Below are positions 7,005 to 14,496 of a DNA stretch of 14,961 nucleotides, piece after piece. This DNA is from Pseudomonadota bacterium (GTDB lineage Bacteria > Pseudomonadota > Gammaproteobacteria > Burkholderiales > SG8-39). The notes beneath the pieces were generated by a model that saw only the letters and a program-made list of their open reading frames with translations, was not told where the DNA came from and did no database searches. The stretch is taken from the NCBI GenBank assembly GCA_021848555.1, contig JAJZUN010000018.1:1-14961 (forward strand), in the 5' to 3' direction. Both the position numbers and the translations under genes were made by a program. The stretch's first letter is position 1. Every line of letters begins with the position of its first letter.

Positions 7005-7050
7005 GCGCCCCTCACCCCAGCCCTCTCCCCGCAAGCGGGGAGAGGGGGCA
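7005..7050. repeat. REP-like GC-rich palindrome after operon end
   Basis: CCCTCTCCCCGC (7021-7032), AA, GCGGGGAGAGGG (7035-7046) is a perfect 12-bp stem with a two-base centre, preceded by CCCCTCACCCCAG. This CCCTCACCCC...CCCTCTCCCC type of palindrome is one I recognise as a dispersed intergenic repeat in many proteobacteria. It starts 4 bases beyond the stop of the minus-strand operon's last gene. There is no T-tract, so it more likely protects the mRNA 3' end or acts as a weak or factor-dependent terminator than as a classical intrinsic one. Confidence 0.65.
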
Positions 7051-7917
7051 TTAACGTAGCTTGCGCTCGGCGCGCCAGCGCCGGCCGGCGCCGGTCGTGC
7101 CTTCCATCGTGTCGCCGTAGACCCGCCCGAAAAGCTGCAAAGGAACCGACGGACGCTGCGCCTCGTCGATGACGGCAACGCGGATCTCCGGCCCGCGCAG
7201 ATGGGCGCTTTGCAGCAGGGTGCGCCCGCCGGCGCGCCTGGCGATGCCTGATATCTCCTGGAAGCGCTGGGCAAACTCGACTTCCATCTCCATCGCCGCC
7301 TCGCCGCCCGCGCTGTCGATGCGCAAACGCCAGGAACCGGCGACCCTGGCGGGCACGATCCAGAGATAAATGGTGCTCGCCTGTATCGGCATCACCGGCT
7401 TCGCCAAGCCGTCGAGCACGACTTTGGCGTCGGGCCGCCATTCGCCCATGTCCCAGTCGTGCGACACCACGCGGGTGCCGGGTCTTAGTTGCGCCAGGAT
7501 GCGCGGCCGCAGCTGCAGGTTCACTTCGGGCAGCAGGTACAGCGTGAGCACCGAGGCCTGGCTGATGTCGGTCTCGAACAGGTCGCGCTCGAAAAAACGC
7601 GCTCTCTCGCCGACGCCGGCCTTGCGCGCTGCGTCATTGCTCGCCTCGACCAGACTGGAATCGAGTTCGACGCCAAAGCCGCGCGCGCCGCGTTTCTGCG
7701 CGGCGGTGATGATGATGCGCCCGTCACCCGAACCGAGGTCGATCAGAAAATCGTCGGGGCCGACCTCGGCCAGGTCGAGTATTTTTTCGACCACCGCCTG
7801 CGGCGTCTGGATATAGGGAACGCCTTCCCCCAGGCCGGATTGCGCCTGCGCGCCCGCGACGAGCAGCCCAAGCAGCGCGAGCGCAGCGAGGCAAGGTCGC
7901 AGCAGGCGCTCAGGCAC
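7051..7917 (-). CDS. Class I SAM methyltransferase with N-terminal signal/anchor
   Basis: AdoMet-dependent methyltransferase of 288 residues, target unknown. The N-terminus (two Arg, then CLAALALLGLLVAGAQAQ) looks like a Sec signal peptide with cleavage near residue 26, or an uncleaved membrane anchor. The Rossmann core follows: FLIDLGSGDGR (57-67, AdoMet motif I), GVELD (82-86, acidic ribose contact) and DLFETD, then YLLPEVN and VSHDWDMGEW. From memory this resembles the FAM173/ATPSCKMT-like lysine methyltransferase group, whose animal members are anchored in the mitochondrial inner membrane; this is a family impression only. After about residue 175 comes a beta-rich tail with no known domain. 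The start is GTG at 7917, directly abutting the stop of the CoA ligase gene (TGAGTG), so translation is coupled. A GGAAG about 10 bases upstream can serve as ribosome binding site. It is the last gene of the operon. Confidence 0.8.
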   Translation of the reverse strand: MPERLLRPCLAALALLGLLVAGAQAQSGLGEGVPYIQTPQAVVEKILDLAEVGPDDFLIDLGSGDGRIIITAAQKRGARGFGVELDSSLVEASNDAARKAGVGERARFFERDLFETDISQASVLTLYLLPEVNLQLRPRILAQLRPGTRVVSHDWDMGEWRPDAKVVLDGLAKPVMPIQASTIYLWIVPARVAGSWRLRIDSAGGEAAMEMEVEFAQRFQEISGIARRAGGRTLLQSAHLRGPEIRVAVIDEAQRPSVPLQLFGRVYGDTMEGTTGAGRRWRAERKLR

Positions 7918-9168
7918 TCAGCCGTACTTCCGCGTATCGTCGATAACCTTGCCGTCGTTGGGCAGGCTGCCCGCGGGAACGAATTCGATATCGCCGCGCA
8001 GTTTGGTCACATCGCGTATCGAGGCGATAAGCGCCGCCTTCAGGCCGGCGTCCTGATTTCCGGCTTCGCACCTGAGCGTCATGCTGTCGTTGCCGGTTTC
8101 GCCGGCGACCACCAGCCGCGCGCGGGCGACTTCGGGGTGGCGCCGCACGATCTCGCCCACCTGCTTCGGCGTGACGAACATGCCGCGCACCTTGGTGGTC
8201 TGGTCGGCGCGCCCCAGCCAGCCCCGGATGCGAACGTTGGTGCGGCCGCAGGGGCTAGTGCCCGGGAGCACGGCCGACAGATCGCCGGTGCCAAAGCGCA
8301 CCAGGGGATAGTCCGGATTGAAGCTGGTGATCACCACCTCGCCCACCTCGCCCGGGGCAACCGGATCGCCCGTGCCCGGACGCACGATTTCGAGGATCAG
8401 GCCTTCGTCGAGAATCATGCCCTCGGCGACCGAACCATCCGGCAGCGCCGATTCGTAGGCGAGCAGGCCGAGGTCGGCGGTGGCATAGGACTGCATCACC
8501 CGGATGCCGCGCTCGCCCAGCGATTTGCGCAAGGCGGGCGGCAGGTATTCGCCCCCGACCATGGCGTTCTTCAAGCCGCTGAAATCCGCCTTGAGTTCGT
8601 CGGCCTTGTCGACGATCAGCTTGAGAAAAGACGGCGTGCCGACAAAACCGCTGATGCGCAGGTCGGCGATGGTCGAGACCTGCATTTCGGTCTGGCCTAT
8701 CCCGGTCGGGACCACGGTGCAGCCCAGCGCGCGCGCCCCCGACTCCATCATCGAACCGGCGGGCGTGAAGTGATAGGCGAAGGTGTTGATCACCAGGTCG
8801 CCGCGACGAATGCCGGCGGCAAACAGCGCGCGCGCGGTGCGCCACCAGTCGGGCGCCGACCCTTCGGGTTCGTACACCGGCCCGGGCGAAACAAAGATGT
8901 TCGCCAGTTTGTTCAACGGCGTTGCGTTCAATCCGCCCAGCGGCGGCAGCCGCTTCTGCAACTCGCCGAGGTCGGACTTGCGCGTGACCGGAAGCCGGGC
9001 CAGCGCCGCGCGCGTGGTAACCGCCTGCGGATCGGCATCGGCCAGGATGCGGGCGAAGCCCGGCGCGTTCTGCTTGGCGTGGGCGATCTGGCCGGGAAGC
9101 GCAGCGAGCAGCGCCTGTTCGCGCGCGGCCGGGTCACGCGTTTCGAGGGTATCGTAATATTCGGTCAT
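7918..9168 (-). CDS. PaaK-like aryl/acyl-CoA ligase (AMP-forming)
   Basis: Adenylate-forming CoA ligase related to phenylacetate-CoA ligase, 416 residues, close to the PaaK length of about 430. It would activate a carboxylic acid to its CoA thioester in the cytoplasm with ATP. Visible family motifs are QSYATAD (226-232, motif A5), RFGTGDL (291-297, A7), GWLGRADQTTKVRGMFV (316-332, A8) and NDGKVID with Lys407 (A10, the usual catalytic lysine). The phosphate-binding loop is odd: where PaaK has a Ser/Thr/Gly-rich SSGTTG-type loop, this protein has FVSPGPVYEPEG (92-103). It may use the loop differently, or its ATP handling may be altered. The gene starts 92 bases after livF and abuts the methyltransferase gene. 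Being in a liv-type operon, it probably acts on the imported compound. The substrate cannot be read from the sequence. Confidence 0.85.
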   Translation of the reverse strand: MTEYYDTLETRDPAAREQALLAALPGQIAHAKQNAPGFARILADADPQAVTTRAALARLPVTRKSDLGELQKRLPPLGGLNATPLNKLANIFVSPGPVYEPEGSAPDWWRTARALFAAGIRRGDLVINTFAYHFTPAGSMMESGARALGCTVVPTGIGQTEMQVSTIADLRISGFVGTPSFLKLIVDKADELKADFSGLKNAMVGGEYLPPALRKSLGERGIRVMQSYATADLGLLAYESALPDGSVAEGMILDEGLILEIVRPGTGDPVAPGEVGEVVITSFNPDYPLVRFGTGDLSAVLPGTSPCGRTNVRIRGWLGRADQTTKVRGMFVTPKQVGEIVRRHPEVARARLVVAGETGNDSMTLRCEAGNQDAGLKAALIASIRDVTKLRGDIEFVPAGSLPNDGKVIDDTRKYG

Positions 9169-9260
9169 GGGATGAGTTCGTTTGATTGCAGGAAAAGCGA
9201 AAGGCGCGAACTACGGGGGCAGGGAACGCCGGCGTCGGCCGCACCGCAACTGAAGCGGTC

Positions 9261-10067
9261 TCAGGCTAGCCAGCGCTTGCGCCGCTTGTAATGCTTGACG
9301 TCGGAAAAGCTCTTGCGTCCGCCGCTGGAAATGCCCAGGTAGAATTCCTTCACGTCCTCGTTGGCGGCGAGATCCGATGCGATGCCATCCATGACCACGC
9401 GGCCGTTCTCCAGGATGTAGCCGTAATCGGCGTAGCGCAGCGCCACCATGGTGTTCTGCTCCGCCAGCAGGAAGCTCACCCCCTCCTTCTGGTTGAGGCT
9501 TTTTACGATCTCGAAGATTTCCTCCACGATCTGAGGCGCGAGGCCCATCGACGGCTCGTCCAGCAGGATCATGGTCGGCCGCGCCATCAGCGCGCGCCCC
9601 ACCGCGGTCATCTGCTGCTCGCCGCCCGAGGTGTAGCCCGCGAGGCTCCCGCGCCGCTGTTTCAGGCGCGGGAAATAGCCGTAGACTTTTTCCAGGTCGG
9701 CCGCGATTTCGCCGCGGCTCACGCTGCGGCTGTAGGCCCCGGTCAGCAGATTGTCCTCTATCGTCAGGTGGGGGAAGCAATGGCGCCCCTCCATCACCTG
9801 AATCACGCCGCGCTTGACCAGGTCCGCCGGCGTGAGCTTTTCGATGCGCTCGCCTTTGTATTCGATATAGCCCTTGGTCACGTCGCCGCGCTCGCCCCTG
9901 AGCAGGTTCGATACCGCGCGCAGGGTGGTGGTCTTGCCGGCGCCGTTGCCGCCCAGCAGGGCGACGATCTTGCCTTCGTCGACGGTGAGCGAAACGCCCT
10001 TGAGCACCAGGATGACGTGGTTGTAGATTACTTCGATGCCGTTCACGGTGAGCATGGTGGTACTCAT
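9261..10067 (-). CDS. livF: Branched-chain-type ABC transporter ATPase LivF
   Basis: One of the two cytoplasmic ATPases of a HAAT/liv-type importer, 268 residues. Walker A GGNGAGKT (39-46), signature SGGEQQM (147-153) and Walker B MILLDEP (166-172) are intact. The switch position carries LAEQN, with Gln in place of His, which is normal for LivF proteins. The chain ends in a basic tail (KSFSDVKHYKRRKRWLA) longer than in E. coli LivF, which I have seen in betaproteobacterial relatives. ATG 10067 has GGAG 9 bases upstream. It lies 108 bases downstream of the binding-protein gene, behind a terminator-like hairpin, so it may be expressed at a lower level than that gene. It presumably pairs with LivG of the same operon. 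Confidence 0.95.
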   Translation of the reverse strand: MSTTMLTVNGIEVIYNHVILVLKGVSLTVDEGKIVALLGGNGAGKTTTLRAVSNLLRGERGDVTKGYIEYKGERIEKLTPADLVKRGVIQVMEGRHCFPHLTIEDNLLTGAYSRSVSRGEIAADLEKVYGYFPRLKQRRGSLAGYTSGGEQQMTAVGRALMARPTMILLDEPSMGLAPQIVEEIFEIVKSLNQKEGVSFLLAEQNTMVALRYADYGYILENGRVVMDGIASDLAANEDVKEFYLGISSGGRKSFSDVKHYKRRKRWLA

Positions 10068-10094
10068 CGGGGCGTTCTCCTATGGTTCTGCGGC

Positions 10095-10127
10095 TTTTCC
10101 GGAAGCTCGGGCGGAGCCGCCGGAAAA
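10095..10127 (-). other. Second inverted repeat, overlaps terminator T-tract
   Basis: TTTTCCGG (10095-10102) and CCGGAAAA (10120-10127) are perfect 8-base arms around a GC-rich loop that can itself fold. In minus-strand RNA this stem would pair the terminator's U-tract with downstream A residues. It may be a second stabilising hairpin or influence read-through; function unproven. Confidence 0.4.
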
Positions 10128-10161
10128 ACCGCCTGTACTGCGCTGTGCGCGGTACAGGCGG
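10124..10161 (-). terminator. Intrinsic terminator/attenuator between binding protein gene and livF
   Basis: On the minus strand a 15-bp stem (arms 10161-10147 and 10143-10129, ten outer pairs perfect, then one C-A mismatch, then GCGC/GCGC) closes on an ACA loop and is followed at once by TTTTT (10128-10124). It begins 14 bases after the stop of the substrate-binding protein gene. This is a classical intrinsic terminator shape. Since livF and the ligase lie beyond it with no obvious new promoter, partial read-through is the likely arrangement. Confidence 0.7.
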
Positions 10162-10175
10162 ATACGGTCAGGCGC

Positions 10176-11525
10176 TCAGTTCGAAGCATCCTTGGCGCAG
10201 TCGCGCACCGGGACTTTCTTCTCCGCCGCGTACTTCGCTGCCGAAGCGCGGATCAGCGGCTTGATGATCTGCAGGTCCGACTCGTACGGCCCTGCGGTCA
10301 CGTGCCAGTTCTTCCCGTCCCAGGTCTCGACGCTGCCGCTGTGCGCGCCCTCGTGGTCGACGCAGCTGGTACTGACCGGATTCATGAAGCCCTCGAAGCC
10401 GATTTTCTTGATCGCGGCGGCGTCGAGCGCAAGGTTTTCCAGCCCCCAGCGCACCTGCTCGCCGGTGAGCGGCTTCTTGCCGTACTTGAACTGGGCACGC
10501 TTCACGCCCTCGACACCCATCATCGCCGAGACCAGCCCACGGTTGTACATCACGTCGCCGACCTCTTCCTTCTTGCCGGTGCCCTGGCCCTTGTCATAGA
10601 CATACTTGATCATGTCCTTGTGCACCTGGCCCTGTCCAGCCGGCGCGAGGAACACCAGTGCGTGGTAGCCCTTGGCGCCGTCGCCCGCGGGAATCACATC
10701 GGGCTCGGCCCCGGACCACCACACGCCGTACATTTTGTCGCGCGGATAACCGGTTGCGACCGCTTCCTTGATCGAGGTCGAGTTCATCACACCCCAGCCC
10801 CACAGAAATACATAGTCCGGACGCTGCTGGCGGATCTGCAGCCAGGTGGCCTTCTGCTCCACGCCCGGATGGGTGACCGGCAGCAGCAGCAGCTGGAAGC
10901 CGTGTATCTTGGAGCGCTCCTCCAGCAGCGGTATCGGCTCCTTGCCATAGGGCGAGTCGTGATACACCAGCGCGATTTTCTTGCCCTTCAACTTGTCCAG
11001 GCCGCCTTCCTTCTTGCCTATATGCTGGATCAGGATATCGGCCGCGTCCCAATAGGTGCCACCCAGCGGAAAATTCCATTTGAACACCGTGCCGTCGACC
11101 GAATCGGCGCGGCCGTAGCCGGCGGTAACCAGGGGAATCTTGTCCGTGAATACCTTATCGGTCAGCGCAAAGGTGATGCCGGTCGACAGCGGCTGAAATA
11201 AGGCAGCGCCAGTCGGGCCCTTGCCCTTCAGGCGCTCGTAGCATTCGACGCCCCGGTCCGTGGCGTAGCCCGTTTCGCATTCCTCGAAAGTGATCTTGAC
11301 GCCGTTGATGCCGCCGTCGCGGGCGTTGACCAGCTTCAGGTAGTCGACATAACCATTGCCAAAAGGCACGCCGTTAGGAGCATACGCGCCAGTACGGTAT
11401 ACCAGCGCCGGGAAGAACTGCTCCTTATCCGCCGCCTGGGCCGGTCCGCTCGCCGTGACCGCCACTACCGCGGCGATCGTCCCGACGAATGCCGCCAAGA
11501 TCCTCATTTTTTCTGCTAATTTCAT
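10176..11525 (-). CDS. Periplasmic substrate-binding protein of liv-type transporter
   Basis: Type I periplasmic binding protein (Peripla_BP_6/LivJ-like group), 449 residues, larger than E. coli LivJ at about 370. The Sec signal peptide is clear: Lys/Arg start, hydrophobic core, cleavage after ALA-type PAQA near residue 31. The mature part has the usual fold features of this group, such as NGYVDYLKLVNARDGGINGV, GKKIALVYHDSPYGKEPIPL and PDYVFLWGWG. The sequence is clearly not a close LivJ, so the ligand is uncertain. With CoA ligases on both sides of the operon, an aromatic or fatty carboxylate is a fair guess. ATG 11525 is fixed by a very strong Shine-Dalgarno (AAGGAGG) 8 bases upstream. The hairpin after the gene should help make it the most abundant product of the operon. 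Confidence 0.93.
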   Translation of the reverse strand: MKLAEKMRILAAFVGTIAAVVAVTASGPAQAADKEQFFPALVYRTGAYAPNGVPFGNGYVDYLKLVNARDGGINGVKITFEECETGYATDRGVECYERLKGKGPTGAALFQPLSTGITFALTDKVFTDKIPLVTAGYGRADSVDGTVFKWNFPLGGTYWDAADILIQHIGKKEGGLDKLKGKKIALVYHDSPYGKEPIPLLEERSKIHGFQLLLLPVTHPGVEQKATWLQIRQQRPDYVFLWGWGVMNSTSIKEAVATGYPRDKMYGVWWSGAEPDVIPAGDGAKGYHALVFLAPAGQGQVHKDMIKYVYDKGQGTGKKEEVGDVMYNRGLVSAMMGVEGVKRAQFKYGKKPLTGEQVRWGLENLALDAAAIKKIGFEGFMNPVSTSCVDHEGAHSGSVETWDGKNWHVTAGPYESDLQIIKPLIRASAAKYAAEKKVPVRDCAKDASN

Positions 11526-11532
11526 CTCCGTT

Positions 11533-11540
11533 ACCTCCTT
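11533..11540 (-). promoter_or_regulatory. Strong Shine-Dalgarno of binding-protein gene
   Basis: AAGGAGGT on the minus strand, 8 bases before ATG 11525. This is a full match to the anti-Shine-Dalgarno and much stronger than any other site in the operon, which fits the need for excess binding protein. It also selects this ATG over the Met at residue 7. Confidence 0.8.
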
Positions 11541-11542
11541 AG

Positions 11543-11568
11543 AAAAAAGCCGGGGGCGGGACGCCCGC
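11543..11568 (-). terminator. Weak hairpin with T-run between livM and binding-protein gene
   Basis: On the minus strand GCGGG-CGT-CCCGC (11568-11556), or alternatively GGGCG-TCC-CGCCC, is followed by GC-rich spacing and then TTTTTT (11548-11543). The stem is only 5 bp and the T-run is 5-7 bases away, so it is at best a weak attenuator or processing site in the 80-base gap. Confidence 0.25.
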
Positions 11569-11605
11569 GACGGTCACACCAAACCCTCTCATGCCAAGGC
11601 CACCC

Positions 11606-12670
11606 TTAGTGGGGAAACGGCCACAAGCGCAACTTCTCCTTGCCTATCGCCCACAGCCGCGCCAGCCCCTGCGGCTCGACGATCAGGAAGAACACAATCA
11701 GCGCGCCGAAAATCATCGCCTCCATATGCGAAACCATCGCGGTGGACATGTTTATGCCCAGCCATTCCGGCACCCGGTTCAGCAGGATAGGCAGCGCAAC
11801 AATGAAAAACGCGCCGAAGAAACTGCCGAGGATGGAACCCATGCCGCCGATGATGATCATGAACAACAGATTGAGCGACAGGGTGATATTGAAGGCGAGC
11901 GGCTCCCACGACCCCAGATGGACGAAGCCCCACAGCGCGCCGGCAACGCCGACGTAGAACGAACTCACGCCGAAGGCGGTGAGCTTGGCGTACACCGGGC
12001 GGATACCGATCACCTCGGCCGCGACGTCCATGTCGCGCATCGCCATCCAGGCGCGCCCCAGGTGGCTGCGCACCAGGTTCTTCGCCAGAATGGCAAATAC
12101 GGTGACCACCACCAGCAGAAACAGGTATTTCCTCACCGGCGAGTTGATCTGCCAGCCGAACAGGTCGATGGTCGCCGTGGATACCGATCCGGAGGAGGCG
12201 TAATTGGTGAACCACTTGACCCGGGCAAAGGCCCAGTCGACGAAGAACTGCGCCGCCAGCGTAGCCACGGCAAGATACAGACCCCGGATGCGCAGGCTGG
12301 GAATGCCGAACAGCAGACCCACCAGCGCCGCAATCAGGCCTGCCAGTATCATCACCAACAGAAAATTGAGCTGTGGCACGCGCAGCGCGAGATTGTAGGC
12401 CGCGTACGCGCCGACCGACATGAAGGCCGCGTGGCCGAGTGAAATCTGGCCGCAGTAGCCGACCAGCAGATTCAGGCCGATCGCCGCGAGGGAAAGGATC
12501 AGGAACGGGATCAGGATGGACAGAAACAGATAATCGCTGAACACGAAGGGGGCGACCACGAACACGAACAGCAGCAGCAGCCCCATGAAAATGCGGTCCT
12601 GCAGGATGGGCAGCATCTGCTGATCCTGGCGGTAGCTGGTCTTGAACTGTCCGTTTTCTCTGTAGAGCAT
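11606..12670 (-). CDS. livM: Branched-chain-type ABC permease LivM
   Basis: Inner-membrane permease of the liv-type importer, 354 residues, with about 8-10 hydrophobic segments. The family signature GYCGQISLGHAAFMSVGAY lies at 71-89. The cytoplasmic ATPase-contact loop GRAWMAMRDMDVAAEVIGI is at 205-223, and VEPQGLARLW is near the C-terminus (331-340). It forms the membrane channel with LivH. The N-terminus carries about 25 polar residues before the first membrane segment. It starts at ATG 12670, 22 bases after livH; the Shine-Dalgarno is poor, so coupling to livH is likely. An 80-base gap with a weak hairpin separates it from the binding-protein gene. Confidence 0.95.
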   Translation of the reverse strand: MLYRENGQFKTSYRQDQQMLPILQDRIFMGLLLLFVFVVAPFVFSDYLFLSILIPFLILSLAAIGLNLLVGYCGQISLGHAAFMSVGAYAAYNLALRVPQLNFLLVMILAGLIAALVGLLFGIPSLRIRGLYLAVATLAAQFFVDWAFARVKWFTNYASSGSVSTATIDLFGWQINSPVRKYLFLLVVVTVFAILAKNLVRSHLGRAWMAMRDMDVAAEVIGIRPVYAKLTAFGVSSFYVGVAGALWGFVHLGSWEPLAFNITLSLNLLFMIIIGGMGSILGSFFGAFFIVALPILLNRVPEWLGINMSTAMVSHMEAMIFGALIVFFLIVEPQGLARLWAIGKEKLRLWPFPH

Positions 12671-12692
12671 GTCTTTCGTCTATTGAAATCGG

Positions 12693-13694
12693 CTAAACGC
12701 GATCGATATGTTTCTCGCCAAAAAGGCCTTCGGGCAGCACCAGCAGGAACAGCAGCGCCAGCACGTAGGCAAACCAGTTTTCTATGCCGCCGCCCGCGAG
12801 GTCGAAGGCCTTGACCATCACCGGCCCGAGGAACACCTCGGCCATTTTTTCGCCGACGCCGATGATCAGGCCGCCGATGATCGCGCCGGGAATCGACGTG
12901 AAACCGCCGAGGATCACCACCGGCAAGGCTTTCAAGGCGACCTGCGAAATCGAGAACTGCACCCCGAGCTTGGCCCCCCAGACCACCCCCGCGACCAGCG
13001 CCACTATGCCGGCCAGGGACCACACGATCACCCAGATGCGGTTCAGCGGAATGCCGATCGACTGCGCCGCCAGGTGGTCGTCGGCGACCGCGCGCAGCGC
13101 GCGGCCGGTCTTGGTCTTCTGGAAGAACAGGGCGAGCAGGACCACCAGCAGCGCCGCTGCCGCCGTCGCGGCGACGTCGTCCTTGTTGATCAGGATGCCG
13201 CCCTCGAACAGCTGGCCCAGGATCATCACCGGTTCCTTGGCGATGCCGAGGTTGATTTCATAGATGTCGCTGCCCCAGATGGTCTGGCCGAAGCCGTCCA
13301 GCAAATAGGTCACGCCCAGGGTCGCCATCAACAACACCACCGGATCCTGGTTCACCAGCGGCCGCAGCACCAGCCGCTCGATGACGAACGCCAGCGCGAT
13401 CATGATGCCGATCGCCAGCAACAGAGCCACCCACAGCGGCATCCTCTCGGCCATGCGCGCCACGGACAGCGCCGCGAACAGCACCATCGCGCCCTGCGCG
13501 AAATTGAACACCCCGGAAGCCTTGAAGATCAGCACGAAACCGAGCGCGACCAGCGAATACAGCACGCCCGCCATCAGACCGCCCAGCAGCACCTCGGTGT
13601 AGAAGCCGGCGCCGCTTGCGCCCGTTGCGAGCGGCGCGACCAGGCCCGCCGACAGCGCCAGGAATAGAATGACCAGATTGCGATTTTTTTTCAT
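12693..13694 (-). CDS. livH: Branched-chain-type ABC permease LivH
   Basis: Inner-membrane permease of the liv-type importer, 333 residues, somewhat longer than E. coli LivH (308). An extra N-terminal hydrophobic stretch (NLVILFLALSAGLVAPLATG) precedes the usual first segment. Family features are GLMAGVLYSLVALGFVLIFKASGVFNFAQGAM in the first third, the ATPase-contact loop GRALRAVADDHLAAQSIGIP (198-216), GGFTSIPGAIIGG (263-275) and the terminal PEGLFGEK. It pairs with LivM. ATG 13694 lies 13 bases after the livG stop, indicating one transcript. The added N-terminal segment could be a cleaved signal or an additional membrane helix. Confidence 0.95.
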   Translation of the reverse strand: MKKNRNLVILFLALSAGLVAPLATGASGAGFYTEVLLGGLMAGVLYSLVALGFVLIFKASGVFNFAQGAMVLFAALSVARMAERMPLWVALLLAIGIMIALAFVIERLVLRPLVNQDPVVLLMATLGVTYLLDGFGQTIWGSDIYEINLGIAKEPVMILGQLFEGGILINKDDVAATAAAALLVVLLALFFQKTKTGRALRAVADDHLAAQSIGIPLNRIWVIVWSLAGIVALVAGVVWGAKLGVQFSISQVALKALPVVILGGFTSIPGAIIGGLIIGVGEKMAEVFLGPVMVKAFDLAGGGIENWFAYVLALLFLLVLPEGLFGEKHIDRV

Positions 13695-13707
13695 GTCCGC
13701 GGCCTGT

Positions 13708-14496
13708 TCAGTGGCTCACCCCGAGGTAGGCGTCGATCACGGCCTGGTTGCCGCGCACCTCGTCCGGCGTGCCGTCGCCGATCTTCTTGCCGTAGTCGAG
13801 CACGATCACCCGGTCGGAAATGTCCATCACCACGCCCATGTCGTGCTCGATCAGCACGATGGTGGTGCCGAACTGGTCGTTGACGTCGAGGATGAAGCGG
13901 CACATGTCCTGCTTTTCCTCCACGTTCATCCCCGCCATCGGCTCGTCCAGCAGCAGCAGCTTGGGCTCCATCGCCAGGGCGCGCGCGAGGTCGACGCGCT
14001 TCTGCAGACCGTAGGGCAGGCGCCCGACCGGGGTCCTGCGGTAGGCCTGGATCTCGAGGAAATCGATGACCTGCTCGACGGCCTCCCGGTGCTGCAATTC
14101 CTCGCGTTCGGCCGAAGGCAGGCGAAACGCCTGCGCCAGCAGTCCGGACTTCATGCGCAGGTTGCGCCCGGTCATGATGTTGTCGAGTACTGACATGCCC
14201 TTGAACAGCGCGATGTTCTGGAAGGTGCGCGCTATGCCCTGCACCGCGGCTTCGTGCGTATTCACGTCGTGGCGGGCGACGCCATTGAAGGTGACGGTGC
14301 CTTGCTGCGGGTGGTAGACGCCGTTGATCACGTTCAGCATCGAGCTCTTGCCCGCGCCGTTGGGGCCGATGATGGCGCGGATCTCATGCTCGTTCACATC
14401 GAAGGTGACGTCCTGCAGCGCCCGCACCCCGCCGAAGGCGAGAGAAATGTCCTTCAGGTCGAGGACCACGCCGCCGATTGTCTTTGCGCTGCTCAA
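13708..14496 (-). CDS. livG: Branched-chain-type ABC transporter ATPase LivG
   Basis: Second ATPase of the importer, 262 residues. Walker A GPNGAGKS (44-51), Q-loop Gln93, signature LPYGLQKR (160-167, the LivG variant of LSGGQ), Walker B LLLLDEP (180-186) and switch His218 are all present; the C-terminal GTPDEVRGNQAVIDAYLG is the standard LivG ending. An open frame extends upstream to 14925, but that part is a shadow of the acyl-CoA synthetase gene. I place the start at TTG 14496, which overlaps the synthetase stop (GCTTGA) with AAGGCGG just before it and gives the normal LivG length. GTG a few codons later (residue 10) is the alternative. The overlap indicates translational coupling. Confidence 0.93.
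   Translation of the reverse strand: MSSAKTIGGVVLDLKDISLAFGGVRALQDVTFDVNEHEIRAIIGPNGAGKSSMLNVINGVYHPQQGTVTFNGVARHDVNTHEAAVQGIARTFQNIALFKGMSVLDNIMTGRNLRMKSGLLAQAFRLPSAEREELQHREAVEQVIDFLEIQAYRRTPVGRLPYGLQKRVDLARALAMEPKLLLLDEPMAGMNVEEKQDMCRFILDVNDQFGTTIVLIEHDMGVVMDISDRVIVLDYGKKIGDGTPDEVRGNQAVIDAYLGVSH

Noticed and set aside
7489..9291. 600-codon plus-strand open frame opposite the CoA ligase and methyltransferase genes
   Set aside because: It is antisense to two genes with clear motifs. Long antisense frames are expected in GC-rich DNA; the product is rich in Arg, His, Gln and Ala with no recognisable family.
9291..11201. 636-codon plus-strand open frame opposite livF and the binding-protein gene
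   Set aside because: It covers two well-supported genes and an intergenic terminator on the other strand. The His/Arg/Asp-rich low-order product is typical of GC-driven shadow frames.
12708..13667. 319-codon plus-strand frame opposite livH
   Set aside because: A mirror of livH coding sequence. The product is dominated by Gln, His, Arg and Asp, the usual antisense reading of a membrane permease.
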